Below, one piece after another: positions 15,552 through 25,308 of a stretch of 64,000 bases of DNA. The stretch's first letter is position 1. Every line of letters starts with the position of its first letter. Under the pieces are notes generated by a model that made no database searches, had not been told where the DNA came from, and worked only from the letters and a program-made list of their open reading frames with translations. Location of the stretch: assembly GCA_028345295.1 (NCBI GenBank), contig JAOMDA010000002.1, positions 85,329-149,328 on the forward strand, written 5' to 3'. The translations under genes were made by a program, and so were the position numbers. Origin of the DNA: Candidatus Nitrosopelagicus sp. GTDB lineage: Archaea; Thermoproteota; Nitrososphaeria; Nitrososphaerales; Nitrosopumilaceae.

Positions 15552-16271
15552 TCAAGATTGACACTCTTTTGCTAGATTTCGAACAATTTCACTAAGAAAT
15601 CGTTGTCCATCCTTCTTTGTTGCACCAGTTGGATCACCCCATACACCATTCTTTGTAACCTTAGGAAATCCACCTGGTTTTGTAGCAAGTTTACCAATTT
15701 TTCTTTTTTCCATATCGCTTAAGCCATTTGTTACCAAACCTTTTTTTGCCTTTTTCATTTTCACCTTATTTGAGATAGCCAACATGAGTGATGTCTCTAC
15801 AAATCCGGCATGATCGAACTGTTGCTTCATAAAATGCCAATATGAGAATTTAGAGACTTTAATACCGAATTTTTTCTTGTAGTCATTATCTTGATAAATT
15901 ACGTATTGACCCATTACTCCTAAATTTCCATGATGGCCATTTAATATGATAATTCTTTTGATATGATTTTTTGTAAGTGATGTTATAATATCATCAAGTA
16001 TTTTTCTAAGATTATTCACTTTTAGGCTCGTATTGAAAAGTGGCTCATGCTCCCATGATACTCCATAACTAATGGTTGGAAAAACTATGAAACCACACTT
16101 TTTTGCTAAACGTGAGGCAATCTCTGTAACAATATCAGAATCAGTTGATATAGGCAGATGGGCTCCATGTTGCTCAATTGAGCCTACAGGAATGATTACT
16201 GTGAGTTTTTTTGATTTGATTAATTTTCTAAATTCGGGATCGTATAGCTCATTGATGTCCATTATTTTCAC
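15552..16271 (-). CDS. Creatininase-family amidohydrolase (ArfB-like)
   Basis: The 239-residue protein has the metal-binding signature of the creatininase family: PVGSIEQHGAHLP (Glu33, His35), a downstream Asp44 in STDSD, and LNGHHGN near 110. In archaea, ArfB of this family removes formate from the second intermediate of riboflavin/F420 synthesis; other members are mycofactocin or creatinine hydrolases. Its start overlaps the stop of a formyltetrahydrofolate-deformylase gene by four bases, and both families can release formate, which favours a deformylase role. Residues 11-22 (DPEFRKLIKSKK) lie in a 37-bp stretch that recurs exactly in an unrelated gene at 52062-52098. Confidence 0.82.
   Translation of the reverse strand: MKIMDINELYDPEFRKLIKSKKLTVIIPVGSIEQHGAHLPISTDSDIVTEIASRLAKKCGFIVFPTISYGVSWEHEPLFNTSLKVNNLRKILDDIITSLTKNHIKRIIILNGHHGNLGVMGQYVIYQDNDYKKKFGIKVSKFSYWHFMKQQFDHAGFVETSLMLAISNKVKMKKAKKGLVTNGLSDMEKRKIGKLATKPGGFPKVTKNGVWGDPTGATKKDGQRFLSEIVRNLAKECQS
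16207..16243 (-). repeat. 37-bp perfect repeat, copy 1 (in creatininase-family gene)
   Basis: This 37-base stretch is identical, in inverted orientation, to 52062-52098. Read on the minus strand it encodes DPEFRKLIKSKK. It begins acgatcccga and ends with six A. The flanks on both sides differ. Confidence 0.95.
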
Positions 16272-17116
16272 TTATTTTTAGTGTGAACTTTTCTCCAACG
16301 TACATCTAATTTATTTGAAAGATGCATCTTTGTTGCTTTAAGCAAAGTTTCAGCCTCTAATTTTTGACCTTCACGTTTTATTGATTCTAATGTATCTTCT
16401 GGAGTTACTTTGAATGAATCCTGGAAAATTATTGGTCCCTGATCAAGATTTTCTGTTACATAATGAGATGTAACACCAATAATTTTCGTTCCTCTTTCAA
16501 ATGCTTGTTCATATGCTAATGCACCAGGAAATGCTGGTAATAATGATGGATGAATATTGATTATACGATTTGGATATCTCCAAACAAAGTTAGGTGATAG
16601 AATTCTCATATACCTTGCAAGGACAATTAAATCAATATCATATTTTTTACAAGCTTGCAAAATTTTTGTTTCAGCTTTGTCTTGATTTCTCTCATTAATC
16701 AAAACAAATGGAATTTTTGCCTTTTTTGCAATTGATGATAGTGTTTTTTCAGTACCAACTATTACAGAAATATTTCCTTTAATCTCTTTTTTAGATCTAG
16801 ATTTCAATATTGTATTCAGACAGTGTGGTTCTTTAGTAACAAAAATTGCAATGTTTTTTTGAGAATTTGTTTCATGGTGAGTATTAACTTGCATTTTTAA
16901 TTTTTTAGCAAGTTTTTGTATATCAGAATCAAACTTTTCTCTATTAATTTTTGATGTAAATGATACTTCTAGATACATACCAAAAAGTCCTTTGATTACA
17001 TTTTGGTTAACTTGTTCAAGATTACCATTCTTTTCAAATACAAAACTGGTAAAATTAGCTACAATTCCTTCTTTATCTTTACCTACAACAGTAATACCAA
17101 CAAGTCTTTTTTTCAT
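16268..17116 (-). CDS. purU: Formyltetrahydrofolate deformylase-like protein
   Basis: The 282-residue protein has an N-terminal ACT domain (GITVVGKDKEGIVANFTSF in part, 6-85) and a C-terminal formyltransferase-fold domain with LARYMRILSP, Asn187 and His189 in INIHPSLLPAF, and Asp225 in LDQGPII, the Asn-His-Asp triad of PurU. PurU hydrolyses 10-formyl-tetrahydrofolate to formate and is controlled by Met/Gly through its ACT domain. Archaea with modified folates may use it to make formate for purine synthesis. It is translationally coupled to the creatininase-family gene by a four-base overlap. Whether its pterin is folate or another is not visible. Confidence 0.88.
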   Translation of the reverse strand: MKKRLVGITVVGKDKEGIVANFTSFVFEKNGNLEQVNQNVIKGLFGMYLEVSFTSKINREKFDSDIQKLAKKLKMQVNTHHETNSQKNIAIFVTKEPHCLNTILKSRSKKEIKGNISVIVGTEKTLSSIAKKAKIPFVLINERNQDKAETKILQACKKYDIDLIVLARYMRILSPNFVWRYPNRIINIHPSLLPAFPGALAYEQAFERGTKIIGVTSHYVTENLDQGPIIFQDSFKVTPEDTLESIKREGQKLEAETLLKATKMHLSNKLDVRWRKVHTKNK

Positions 17117-17173
17117 GGCGTCGTTGACGTATTATTACATATATGCGTAAGGTATCAGGCTCAAAATAAAAAC

Positions 17174-17261
17174 TGGTGCGGGAGGTGGGATTCGAACCCA
17201 CGAACTCCTAAGAGACAGGGTCCTAAGCCCTGCGCCTTTGACCAGGCTGGGCGACTCCCGC
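17174..17261 (-). tRNA. tRNA-Leu (anticodon UAG), CCA encoded
   Basis: The minus strand gives GCGGGAG/CUCCCGC acceptor pairing, anticodon stem CAGGG/CCCUG around CUUAGGA (anticodon UAG), a long variable arm (UCUCUUAGGAG region) typical of type II leucine tRNAs, and T arm GUGGG-UUCGAAU-CCCAC. A73 is followed by an encoded CCA. No intron is seen. Confidence 0.95.
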
Positions 17262-17310
17262 AAACAATTAGCAACAACAGACAAATTTATCGGTATTGGA
17301 ATGATTGTAA

Positions 17311-18666
17311 ATGGGTAAATTGTTTGGCACTAATGGTGTTCGTGGAATCTTCGGTAAGGATTTCAATTTAGAGTTCATTAATGATCTAGTCTCATCAATT
17401 GCAAATCATTATCAAAGTGGGAAAATTTTGGTTGCAGTTGATGGAAGGAATTCTAGTCCTGTAATTGAAAAAATTGTTTCATCTGCATTAAATTATTCTG
17501 GATTAGATTGCCATTTAGCCGGATTAGTTCCAACTCCATGCTTAGAGTTTGCCACAAAAAATCTTGGTTATGATGGAGGGATAATGATCACTGCATCTCA
17601 TAATCCTCCTGAATATAATGGAATTAAATCAGTAGCATCAGACGGTGTAGAAATTTCACGAGATGATGAGAAAAAAATTGAGGAAATTTATTTTAATAAA
17701 AATTGGAAAAAACCATCAAAATTTGGTGTTACAACAAATGAGGACAGAGCAATTCAAGTATACATTAATGCAATAAAATCTCATGTGGATATACCAAAGA
17801 TAATTTCCAGAAAACTCAGAATTGCTATTGATCTTGGTAACGGTGCACAAGCAATAACTGTTATTCGTTTATGTAAAGAATTAGGATGTGATGTTTTTAC
17901 GATAAATGAAAATATTGATGGTGATTTTCCTGGCAGAGGTTCAGAACCTACCCCACAAAATTTATCAGATCTTTCATCCCTAGTTAAAAAAAATCAAGCA
18001 GATATTGGAATTGCATTTGATGGAGATGGTGATCGAAGTATTATATGTGATAATGAAGGTAAAGTTATCACTGGAGATAGTTCTGCAATTCTACTATGTA
18101 ATTACCTATTAGAGAAAAATCCTAATTCTACTGTAATCACTTGCTTAAATTCTGGGACAACAATTGAAAAACTTGTATCATATACTAACTCTAAAGTAAT
18201 TAGAACTAAAGTCGGAAGTGTTGAAGTTTCAAGAAGAATGGTTATTGAAAATGCGCTTATTGGATTTGAAGAAAATGGTGGTTTTATGTATGGAAAACAC
18301 AACCAAGTTCGTGATGGAGCTATGACATTAGCATTAGTTCTGGATTTACTGGCAAATTCAGAAAAATCCTTATCTGAAAATATAGAATCACTACCTATTT
18401 CATATACTACAAAAGATAAAATTTCTTGCTTAACTGATGATGCAAATAGGGTCATATCTGAACTTTTGAATGAATTTCCAGATTCAGATACATCTGATGG
18501 CATAAAAATTACTTTTGATAGCCAAAACTGGATAATGGTTAGACCAAGTGGTACAGAGCCAATTATTAGAATTTATGCTGAATCAAGTAATCAAAAAAAT
18601 CTTGATGATTTAATGTCCAAGTATATTAAAAAAATTAATTTAATCATAAACCGGCAACATATTTAA
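17311..18666 (+). CDS. glmM: Phosphoglucosamine mutase / phosphohexomutase
   Basis: The 451-residue alpha-D-phosphohexomutase starts with KLFGTNGVRG. It has the phosphoserine loop ITASHNPPEYNG (Ser96), the metal loop DGDGDRS near 235, a sugar-binding EENGGFMY region, and the phosphate-binding RPSGTEPIIRIYAES at the end. The opening motif is typical of archaeal phosphoglucosamine mutases, which convert glucosamine-6-P to glucosamine-1-P for UDP-GlcNAc. Phosphomannomutase activity cannot be excluded. The start at 17311 lies about 50 bases from the divergent tRNA-Leu. It would feed sugar nucleotides to the glycan genes at 49-62 kb. Confidence 0.9.
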   Translation: MGKLFGTNGVRGIFGKDFNLEFINDLVSSIANHYQSGKILVAVDGRNSSPVIEKIVSSALNYSGLDCHLAGLVPTPCLEFATKNLGYDGGIMITASHNPPEYNGIKSVASDGVEISRDDEKKIEEIYFNKNWKKPSKFGVTTNEDRAIQVYINAIKSHVDIPKIISRKLRIAIDLGNGAQAITVIRLCKELGCDVFTINENIDGDFPGRGSEPTPQNLSDLSSLVKKNQADIGIAFDGDGDRSIICDNEGKVITGDSSAILLCNYLLEKNPNSTVITCLNSGTTIEKLVSYTNSKVIRTKVGSVEVSRRMVIENALIGFEENGGFMYGKHNQVRDGAMTLALVLDLLANSEKSLSENIESLPISYTTKDKISCLTDDANRVISELLNEFPDSDTSDGIKITFDSQNWIMVRPSGTEPIIRIYAESSNQKNLDDLMSKYIKKINLIINRQHI

Positions 18667-18689
18667 GACGAGTTCAAGGCATTTTTTGA

Positions 18690-19076
18690 ATGGCTAAAGC
18701 ATATTACGTCAAACATGAAACTCCAGCAGATCTTGTTAATCCAATTTTGGAGGCATTAAGAGTAGCAGCAACTACTGGAAAAGTTAGAAAAGGTACTAAT
18801 GAAGCAACCAAAGCCATTGAAAGAGGGATTAGCAAATTAATCATAATTGCTGAAGATGTTGAACCACCAGAGGTAGTTGCACATCTTCCATTAATTTGTG
18901 AAGAACAGGGTGCTGCATATGCATTTGTTCCAGATAAACAAGAGTTAGGAAAAGCACTTGGAATTGATGTAACATCTGCTGCCGCTGCAATATTAGATGC
19001 AGGTGATGCACAACACATTATTGAAGAAGTTATTGCCTCCCTTGCAAAAGCTAAAGGTGGCGATACTGAACAATGA
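18690..19076 (+). CDS. rpl7ae: Ribosomal protein L7Ae
   Basis: The 128-residue protein has [31 protein letters not shown] and a hydrophobic helix pattern diagnostic of L7Ae, the kink-turn-binding protein of the large subunit that also joins box C/D and H/ACA sRNPs and RNase P. It overlaps the S28e start by four bases and heads the archaeal L7Ae-S28e-L24e-ndk-aIF5B operon, which is intact here. Confidence 0.97.
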   Translation: MAKAYYVKHETPADLVNPILEALRVAATTGKVRKGTNEATKAIERGISKLIIIAEDVEPPEVVAHLPLICEEQGAAYAFVPDKQELGKALGIDVTSAAAAILDAGDAQHIIEEVIASLAKAKGGDTEQ

Positions 19077-19291
19077 GTCAGCAATCACAATCTGACGAAC
19101 TAAGTTCTGCAGAAATTATTCAAATTGTTGGTAGAACTGGAATTGCTGGTGAAGTTATACAAGTAAGAGTTAAAATTTTAGAGGGAAAAGATAAAGGACG
19201 TGTTCTTACAAGAAATGTAAAAGGTTCTGTTAGAATGTCTGATATTATTATATTACGAGAAACTGAACGAGAAGCTAAAAAAATCCATTAG
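19073..19291 (+). CDS. rps28e: Ribosomal protein S28e
   Basis: The 72-residue protein contains [18 protein letters not shown], the [12 protein letters not shown] strand and an end with [12 protein letters not shown], all characteristic of eS28 in the small subunit. Its ATG overlaps the L7Ae stop, so the two are translationally coupled. The N-terminal eleven residues ([11 protein letters not shown]) are a polar extension. Confidence 0.97.
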   Translation: MSQQSQSDELSSAEIIQIVGRTGIAGEVIQVRVKILEGKDKGRVLTRNVKGSVRMSDIIILRETEREAKKIH

Positions 19292-19299
19292 TGATGTAA

Positions 19300-19503
19300 A
19301 TGAGTCTTTTAGTTAAACCATGTAATTTTTGTGACAGACCTGTTGCAAAAGGTACAGGAACAATGCTTGCGTTAAACAATGGTACTGTTATGTGGTTTTG
19401 TTCATCAAAATGCAAAAAGAATATGCGTGTATTAAAGCGTGATCCAAGAAAACTAAAATGGACAAACAAATATGTCAAAGGCGGAATTAAAGTCAAGAAG
19501 TAA
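19300..19503 (+). CDS. rpl24e: Ribosomal protein L24e
   Basis: The 67-residue protein has two zinc-binding cysteine pairs (CNFCDRP and CSSKCKKN), GTGTMLALNNG and the RDPRKLKWT segment of eL24. It sits eight bases after S28e, and its stop is directly followed by the likely TTG start of ndk. Confidence 0.97.
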   Translation: MSLLVKPCNFCDRPVAKGTGTMLALNNGTVMWFCSSKCKKNMRVLKRDPRKLKWTNKYVKGGIKVKK

Positions 19504-19504
19504 A

Positions 19505-19906
19505 TTGACTGAGCAAACTTTATTCATAGTAAAACCTGATGGTGTAAAAAGAAAATTAGTCGGTGAAATTCTATCTAGATTTGAAAAGAAAGGATTTGTT
19601 ATCATTAAATTAAAAATGTTTAGTTTTACCAAAGAACTTGCATCTGAGTTTTATTCTATACATAAAGAAAAACCATTTTTTGACGAATTATTATCTTATA
19701 TTACATCAGGACCTGTAGTAGTTGCAGTAATAGAGGGAAATAATGCTGTTATAACAACAAGACAAATGGTAGGTGCAACAAAATCGTTTGAGGCTGAACC
19801 AGGTTCTATTAGAGGAGATTTTGGTTTAGGATTTACTGAAAACATTATTCATGCTTCTGACTCTTTAGAAAGCTTTGAAAAGGAAGTGAATGTAGTATTC
19901 AAGTGA
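19505..19906 (+). CDS. ndk: Nucleoside diphosphate kinase
   Basis: The enzyme passes phosphate between nucleoside di- and triphosphates through a phosphohistidine. It reads TEQTLFIVKPDGVKRKLVGE, a GATKSFEAEPGSIRGDFG loop and NIIHASDS with the catalytic histidine. I choose the TTG at 19505, one base past the L24e stop, because the family begins right before this TEQT segment. An ATG at 19472 inside L24e would add eleven residues. The length of 133 residues fits. It is followed after six bases by aIF5B. Confidence 0.95.
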   Translation: MTEQTLFIVKPDGVKRKLVGEILSRFEKKGFVIIKLKMFSFTKELASEFYSIHKEKPFFDELLSYITSGPVVVAVIEGNNAVITTRQMVGATKSFEAEPGSIRGDFGLGFTENIIHASDSLESFEKEVNVVFK

Positions 19907-19912
19907 TTAACG

Positions 19913-21694
19913 TTGGGGATAAGACAACCAATTGTGGCAGTATTAGGCCACGTTGATTCAGGGAAAACATCAATCTTAGATAAGATTCGTGGAACTGGTG
20001 TACAATCTAGAGAAGCTGGTGGAATAACTCAGCATATAGGTGCAAGTTTTCTTCCAGACGAAACTATTAAAAAAATATGTGGCTCATTATATGAAAAACT
20101 AGGTCAATCTGAAACTAAAGTACCAGGAATTCTTGTTATTGATACTCCAGGACATGAAGTATTTACTAATTTAAGAGCTAGAGGTGGTTCTGCTGCAGAT
20201 ATAGCCATTCTAGTGGTTGATATCAATAGAGGATTACAGCCTCAAACAAATGAAAGTCTAAAAATTCTTGAAAGTAGAAAGGTTCCTTTTGTTGTTGCAC
20301 TAAATAAAGTGGACATGATATCTGGTTGGCAAAAAAATGATATGCCTCTTGTGTCTCAAGCAATAAAAAGTCAGAGTACACCTGTTCAAACTATAATAGA
20401 TGAACAAATTTACAATGTCGTTGGTGCTCTTTCAATTTTAGGTTATCAATCAGAGGCATTTTATCGAGTTCAGGATTTTTCTAAAGAAGTCTCAATAGTA
20501 CCTATTAGTGCTAGAACAGGAGTAGGAATTCCTGAATTATTGGGGGTTTTAGTTGGTTTAACAGAACAATTTCTCAAGAAGAAATTAGAGCAAGAAGAAA
20601 AATCAACACGAGGTATAATTCTTGAAGTAAATGACGAAGTTGGGTTAGGACCTACTGCAAATATGATCTTAGTTGATGGATTTCTGAAAAAAGATGATAA
20701 TATTGTTGTAGCAAAGAGAGATTCTGTTATAGTAACTAAGCCTAAGGCACTATTATTACCAAAACCATTAGATGAAATGCGTGATCCTAGGGATAAATTC
20801 AAACCAATTGATGAAGTTCAGGCAGCAGCAGGAATTAAAATAGCATCACCAGATCTTGATGGTGTACTTCCTGGCAGTACAGTTTATGCTACATCAGATC
20901 TAATAGAAGCTGAAAAATTCAAAAAATCAATAGAATCTGAAATGAAATCAGTATTCATCAATACTGAAACGACTGGTCTAATTTTAAAATGTGACACAAT
21001 AGGTTCATTGGAAGCATTAACTGAGATGCTAAGACGCAAACAAATCCCAATTTCCAAGGCTGACATTGGTCCTGTAACACGTAGAGATGTAATGGAAGCT
21101 AAAGCAATAAAAGAAAAAGATCGACATCTTGGTGTTATCTTATCTTTTAATGTAAAGATATTTGATGACGCTGTAGTTGAATCAGAAGAAAGTTATGTTA
21201 GAATTTTTGATGATAAAATAATCTATAGCTTAATTGATGATTATTCATTATGGGTTGAACAAGATAGCGCTGACGTTGATAGTGCAATTTTTAATGAAAT
21301 GACTCCTATTGTAAAATTTACATTTCTTAAAGGTTACATCTTTAGAAATAATAATCCTGCAGTATTTGGAATTAGAGTTGATACAGGAAAATTACGACAA
21401 AAAATTCCTTTTATGAATAAGTCTGGAAAAAAAATTGGTATAGTACACCAACTCCAAAATGATGGAAAAACTGTACCTATAGTAAAACCTGGTGAAGAAG
21501 TTGCATGTTCTGTACAAAACATAACTATTGGAAGGCAAATATCTGAAGAAGATGTTTTTTATTCACTTCCAACACCTGATGAAGCAAAAAAGATTCTGAA
21601 AAAATATATGCACAAATTAAATTCAGAAGAATCAAAAATTTTTAATGAGATTTTAGAAATTCAAAGAAAAATTAATCCCGTTTATGGTTATTAA
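19913..21694 (+). CDS. infB: Translation initiation factor aIF5B (IF-2-like GTPase)
   Basis: The 593-residue GTPase promotes subunit joining. It has G1 GHVDSGKT (12-19), switch GGITQHIGAS, G3 DTPGHEVF, G4 NKVD and G5 SARTG, then domains II-IV ending in a C-terminal helical domain. The length and the lack of a long N-terminal arm are typical of archaeal aIF5B. The start is a TTG at 19913, giving GIRQPIVAVLGHVD. It completes the L7Ae-S28e-L24e-ndk operon, and its stop overlaps the stop of the convergent thioredoxin gene. Confidence 0.96.
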   Translation: MGIRQPIVAVLGHVDSGKTSILDKIRGTGVQSREAGGITQHIGASFLPDETIKKICGSLYEKLGQSETKVPGILVIDTPGHEVFTNLRARGGSAADIAILVVDINRGLQPQTNESLKILESRKVPFVVALNKVDMISGWQKNDMPLVSQAIKSQSTPVQTIIDEQIYNVVGALSILGYQSEAFYRVQDFSKEVSIVPISARTGVGIPELLGVLVGLTEQFLKKKLEQEEKSTRGIILEVNDEVGLGPTANMILVDGFLKKDDNIVVAKRDSVIVTKPKALLLPKPLDEMRDPRDKFKPIDEVQAAAGIKIASPDLDGVLPGSTVYATSDLIEAEKFKKSIESEMKSVFINTETTGLILKCDTIGSLEALTEMLRRKQIPISKADIGPVTRRDVMEAKAIKEKDRHLGVILSFNVKIFDDAVVESEESYVRIFDDKIIYSLIDDYSLWVEQDSADVDSAIFNEMTPIVKFTFLKGYIFRNNNPAVFGIRVDTGKLRQKIPFMNKSGKKIGIVHQLQNDGKTVPIVKPGEEVACSVQNITIGRQISEEDVFYSLPTPDEAKKILKKYMHKLNSEESKIFNEILEIQRKINPVYGY

Positions 21695-22098
21695 TTTAAA
21701 GAATGTTTTTTGCAGATCATATGAATTCCAGGTTCTCCTACCGCTCCAATCATCTTGTCAATAGGTGTACCATTTCTAAACATAATGAATGTTGGAATTG
21801 ATTGAACACCAAATTTCATTGCAATATTTTGATTATTATCCACATTTACTCTTGCAAAATTAATATGCTCATACTTTTTGGCAAGTCTAGTAAATATAGG
21901 ATGCATTGATTTGCATGGTCCACACCATTCTGCCCAAAAATCAACCAATGTTAATACATCTTTAGAAACTATTTGTTCAAAATTGTTAATGTCTAAATCA
22001 ATTACTGAGGTTTTTTCTGAAATATTTGATTGATTATGAAGCTTCAATATTTCTTCTAGTTGTTTTTTCTTGAGTTTTTCTAATTCCTCATCTACCAT
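21691..22098 (-). CDS. Thioredoxin with N-terminal helical extension
   Basis: The 135-residue protein has a thioredoxin domain from about residue 32 with FWAEWCGPCKSM and QSIPTFIMFRNG. It is preceded by a charged helix (DEELEKLKKKQLEEILKL). The extension is unlike the plain thioredoxin at 10693 and may mediate an interaction or dimerisation. There is no signal peptide, so it is cytoplasmic. It overlaps the 3' end of aIF5B by four bases tail to tail. Confidence 0.92.
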   Translation of the reverse strand: MVDEELEKLKKKQLEEILKLHNQSNISEKTSVIDLDINNFEQIVSKDVLTLVDFWAEWCGPCKSMHPIFTRLAKKYEHINFARVNVDNNQNIAMKFGVQSIPTFIMFRNGTPIDKMIGAVGEPGIHMICKKHSLN

Positions 22099-22131
22099 AT
22101 TGAATGATTCTGGTTATTTACTTAATAATTT

Positions 22132-22545
22132 TTACAAATCTAAAAGATACTTCAACCTAGTCTCGTCACCCTCATCAATTTCCATTTCATGAAATGTAGG
22201 AGATTTAATCTCTACTTTGAAACCATGTTTCTTAATATCAATATTTTCACCAAATAATTCAGCATTGATTACAAACGGCTCTTTTTTAACATCCAACTTG
22301 AATCGTTTTATTGCAAAACCATCAGTAATTGTTAAAATTATAATTTCCTCTAGCCAATTATACAATAGATAATCTAGATCTTTACCTTCAACAGTTATTT
22401 TTTTCTGAATATCTTCATCTATCTTTGAGTCATCAATTATTGTTTGTACAATTGATTGTCCAGCAACTTCAAATGCTTTTGTCAAATTAGGTGCTTTAAC
22501 TTCAATGAGTGCATCAGTTGAATGTTCAAGGTATTTGTAGCTCAT
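22132..22545 (-). CDS. Archease
   Basis: The 137-residue protein starts SYKYLEHSTDALIEVKA, with the H-x-x-D metal ligands of archease, then the DYLLYNWLEEII helix and the ending GDETRLKYLLDL. Archease speeds up the RNA ligase RtcB in tRNA splicing and repair by helping form its guanylate intermediate. RtcB itself is not in this window. It lies divergent to hisS, with about 80 bases between the starts. Confidence 0.93.
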   Translation of the reverse strand: MSYKYLEHSTDALIEVKAPNLTKAFEVAGQSIVQTIIDDSKIDEDIQKKITVEGKDLDYLLYNWLEEIIILTITDGFAIKRFKLDVKKEPFVINAELFGENIDIKKHGFKVEIKSPTFHEMEIDEGDETRLKYLLDL

Positions 22546-22627
22546 TTCCTTTTTTTACATTTCTGATATTAATTAGTTCTAATTTCTATAGCAAAGCCTA
22601 AATGCATTCGTTCATTTTTTTTTGTAA

Positions 22628-23887
22628 ATGGAACTACCTAGAGGCATGAAGGATTTTGATAATAATGAATTTTCAAGAATTGAATTTGTCAGAGAAAAAT
22701 TTCTAGAAACATCAGAAGTCTTTGGGTATAAACCAATGGAACCTTCTTCAATTGAATCACTTTCTACATTAGAAGCAAAAAGTGGAGAATCAATCAAGGA
22801 TGATGTTTATTTTTTTACTGATAAGGGAGAACGAGAAATTGCATTAAGATTTGACTTTACCGTTGGATTAACTCGATATGCAGTTTCTCAAAAATCTATG
22901 AAACTACCAGCAAAGATTTCTGCATTTGGTGGAGTTTGGAGATATGATGAACCACAAAAGGGAAGATACAGATTTTTTCACCAATGGGATGTTGAGATTT
23001 TTGGCAGTGCAAATTTAGAATATGATGCCGAAATAATTGAATTCACGTCAAAGTTTTTTTCAAATCTTGGTTTAGAGAATATTATAATTGATATATCTCA
23101 TAGAAAATTAGTTCAATCGTACATCAATGAAATCTTCCAAGAAGATGATCAACAAATTGTTTCTGATATGCTAAGAGCAGTTGATAAAATACAAAAAAAA
23201 TCTAAACAAGAAATCATTTCTGAATATGAAAAAAAGGGATATTCACGTGATAAATTAGAAAAAATTATTGAGTTTTCGAAAATTACTGGTACACCATCTG
23301 AAATTCTAGATAAGATTGATGTTAGTTGTTTTGCTGGTTGGGATGAAATCACAGCGATTTATGATTCACTAAAAAATCGTGACATCAATAATATTCAAAT
23401 TAACTTGGGAATTGTTCGTGGTTTAGATTATTACTCAGGAATTGTTTTTGAAGCATTTGATAATACTTTTGATATAGGGGCTCTTGTAGGTGGAGGAAGA
23501 TATGATAGTTTACCTGAAGCATTTGGAAGAACAGATTTTGGTGCAACAGGTGTTGCAGGTGGTGTTGAAAGAATAATTTTAGCATTAGAAAATCAAAATT
23601 CTAAATTTAAAGAAACAGATAAACGAATTTCTGTTTTATATGTTAACGATCAAATGAAAAATCATGCAATAAAAATCGTATCGTCACTTCGTAATAAAGG
23701 AATTCTAGTGGACATTGATCTTAGTGGTAAATCATTAAAAAAACAAATGGAGCAATCTATTAATTCAAAATTTGCAGTGATAGTTGCACCAAATGAATTC
23801 TCTAATGGAATGGTAGTATTACGTAACATGTTAGACAGAACAGAAAAACAAGTCAAAGTAGAAGATTTAATGTCTGAATTTAGTTGA
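22628..23887 (+). CDS. hisS: Histidyl-tRNA synthetase
   Basis: The class II synthetase (419 residues) has motif 1 around LPRGMKDFD-EFSRIEF, motif 2 with FGGVWRYDEPQKGRYRFFHQ read in parts, the histidine-specific RGLDYYSGIVFEA, and motif 3 GGRYDSL...GGVERI. A C-terminal anticodon-binding domain follows (about 330-419). The length is normal. Its stop overlaps the convergent aIF6 stop by eight bases. A complete histidine operon lies 14 kb downstream. Confidence 0.97.
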   Translation: MELPRGMKDFDNNEFSRIEFVREKFLETSEVFGYKPMEPSSIESLSTLEAKSGESIKDDVYFFTDKGEREIALRFDFTVGLTRYAVSQKSMKLPAKISAFGGVWRYDEPQKGRYRFFHQWDVEIFGSANLEYDAEIIEFTSKFFSNLGLENIIIDISHRKLVQSYINEIFQEDDQQIVSDMLRAVDKIQKKSKQEIISEYEKKGYSRDKLEKIIEFSKITGTPSEILDKIDVSCFAGWDEITAIYDSLKNRDINNIQINLGIVRGLDYYSGIVFEAFDNTFDIGALVGGGRYDSLPEAFGRTDFGATGVAGGVERIILALENQNSKFKETDKRISVLYVNDQMKNHAIKIVSSLRNKGILVDIDLSGKSLKKQMEQSINSKFAVIVAPNEFSNGMVVLRNMLDRTEKQVKVEDLMSEFS

Positions 23888-24545
23888 TAAATGCTCTGGT
23901 AAGCATCATTATTTCTGGTCCATTAGTTAGTGTTCCAACCACCATAGCCTTGTTATTAACCAAGATACCAGATGAAAGAAAAGGAAGTCCACCATTAATT
24001 GTTGCGTGTTCTAGTTTTACACCTAAAATATCGCTGATTATTTTCATATCATCATCATCAGTTTCAGGATGTATAATTCCCCCTGATTGTGATGCTGCCA
24101 TAACTGCACCAACTTGATGGAAACCTGCAATTTTCTTCTGTAAAACTTCGATGTCTAGTACATCTTCAATTTTTTGAATAGATTCTTTTGGTAAACTAGG
24201 AGAGACAATTCCACCTTTATCATTTACACACATCATATTTCCAAGCGCATTAGATTTCACATCTAAAATATCTACATTTAGATCTGTTTTCCTTTTAATT
24301 ATATCCAGTTCATCTTCAGAGCAAGTATTAGGTAGTAACATCCCATGATTATTCACAACCATAAATATTCCTAATAGTCTAGTATTTGCTACAGATGTTA
24401 CAATATAATCAGTTTGTAGATATTCAGACAGTTTTTTTGATTTTGTAGCCGCAAATCCATTTGGAAGAAAAACGAATTCATCGTTAACTTTTGTATAAAT
24501 TCCAATATTAGGTCCTCTGTATACGTCGAATTTTATTATATCCAA
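23880..24545 (-). CDS. eif6: Translation initiation factor aIF6
   Basis: The 221-residue protein has the five-fold pseudo-symmetric repeats of IF6. Similar stretches such as NNHGMLLPNTCSEDE, NDKGGIVSPSLP and QSGGIIHPETDDDD recur about every 45 residues. aIF6 binds the large ribosomal subunit and prevents premature joining. It overlaps hisS tail to tail. Its divergent neighbour across 142 bases is the ferredoxin. Confidence 0.96.
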   Translation of the reverse strand: MDIIKFDVYRGPNIGIYTKVNDEFVFLPNGFAATKSKKLSEYLQTDYIVTSVANTRLLGIFMVVNNHGMLLPNTCSEDELDIIKRKTDLNVDILDVKSNALGNMMCVNDKGGIVSPSLPKESIQKIEDVLDIEVLQKKIAGFHQVGAVMAASQSGGIIHPETDDDDMKIISDILGVKLEHATINGGLPFLSSGILVNNKAMVVGTLTNGPEIMMLTRAFIN

Positions 24546-24598
24546 TAATATGTTACTATTTGAAAAAGATATGAACGTACTCTAATTTATCTAAAAAC

Positions 24599-25245
<647 letters not shown>

Positions 25246-25260
25246 AATTAATATCTAATC

Positions 25261-25283
25261 TTTTCTTTATTTTTCATTTTTTA
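25261..25283 (+). terminator. T-rich transcription end after ferredoxin
   Basis: Successive T tracts (ttttctttatttttcatttt) lie 15-38 bases after the ferredoxin stop, as expected for archaeal intrinsic termination. Confidence 0.45.
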
Positions 25284-25308
25284 TCTACTAGTAGTTTGTA
25301 TACCAATC

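Noticed and set aside
18704..19084. Long minus-strand frame opposite L7Ae
   Set aside because: It is an antisense shadow of a firmly identified ribosomal gene and its translation has no domain-like pattern.
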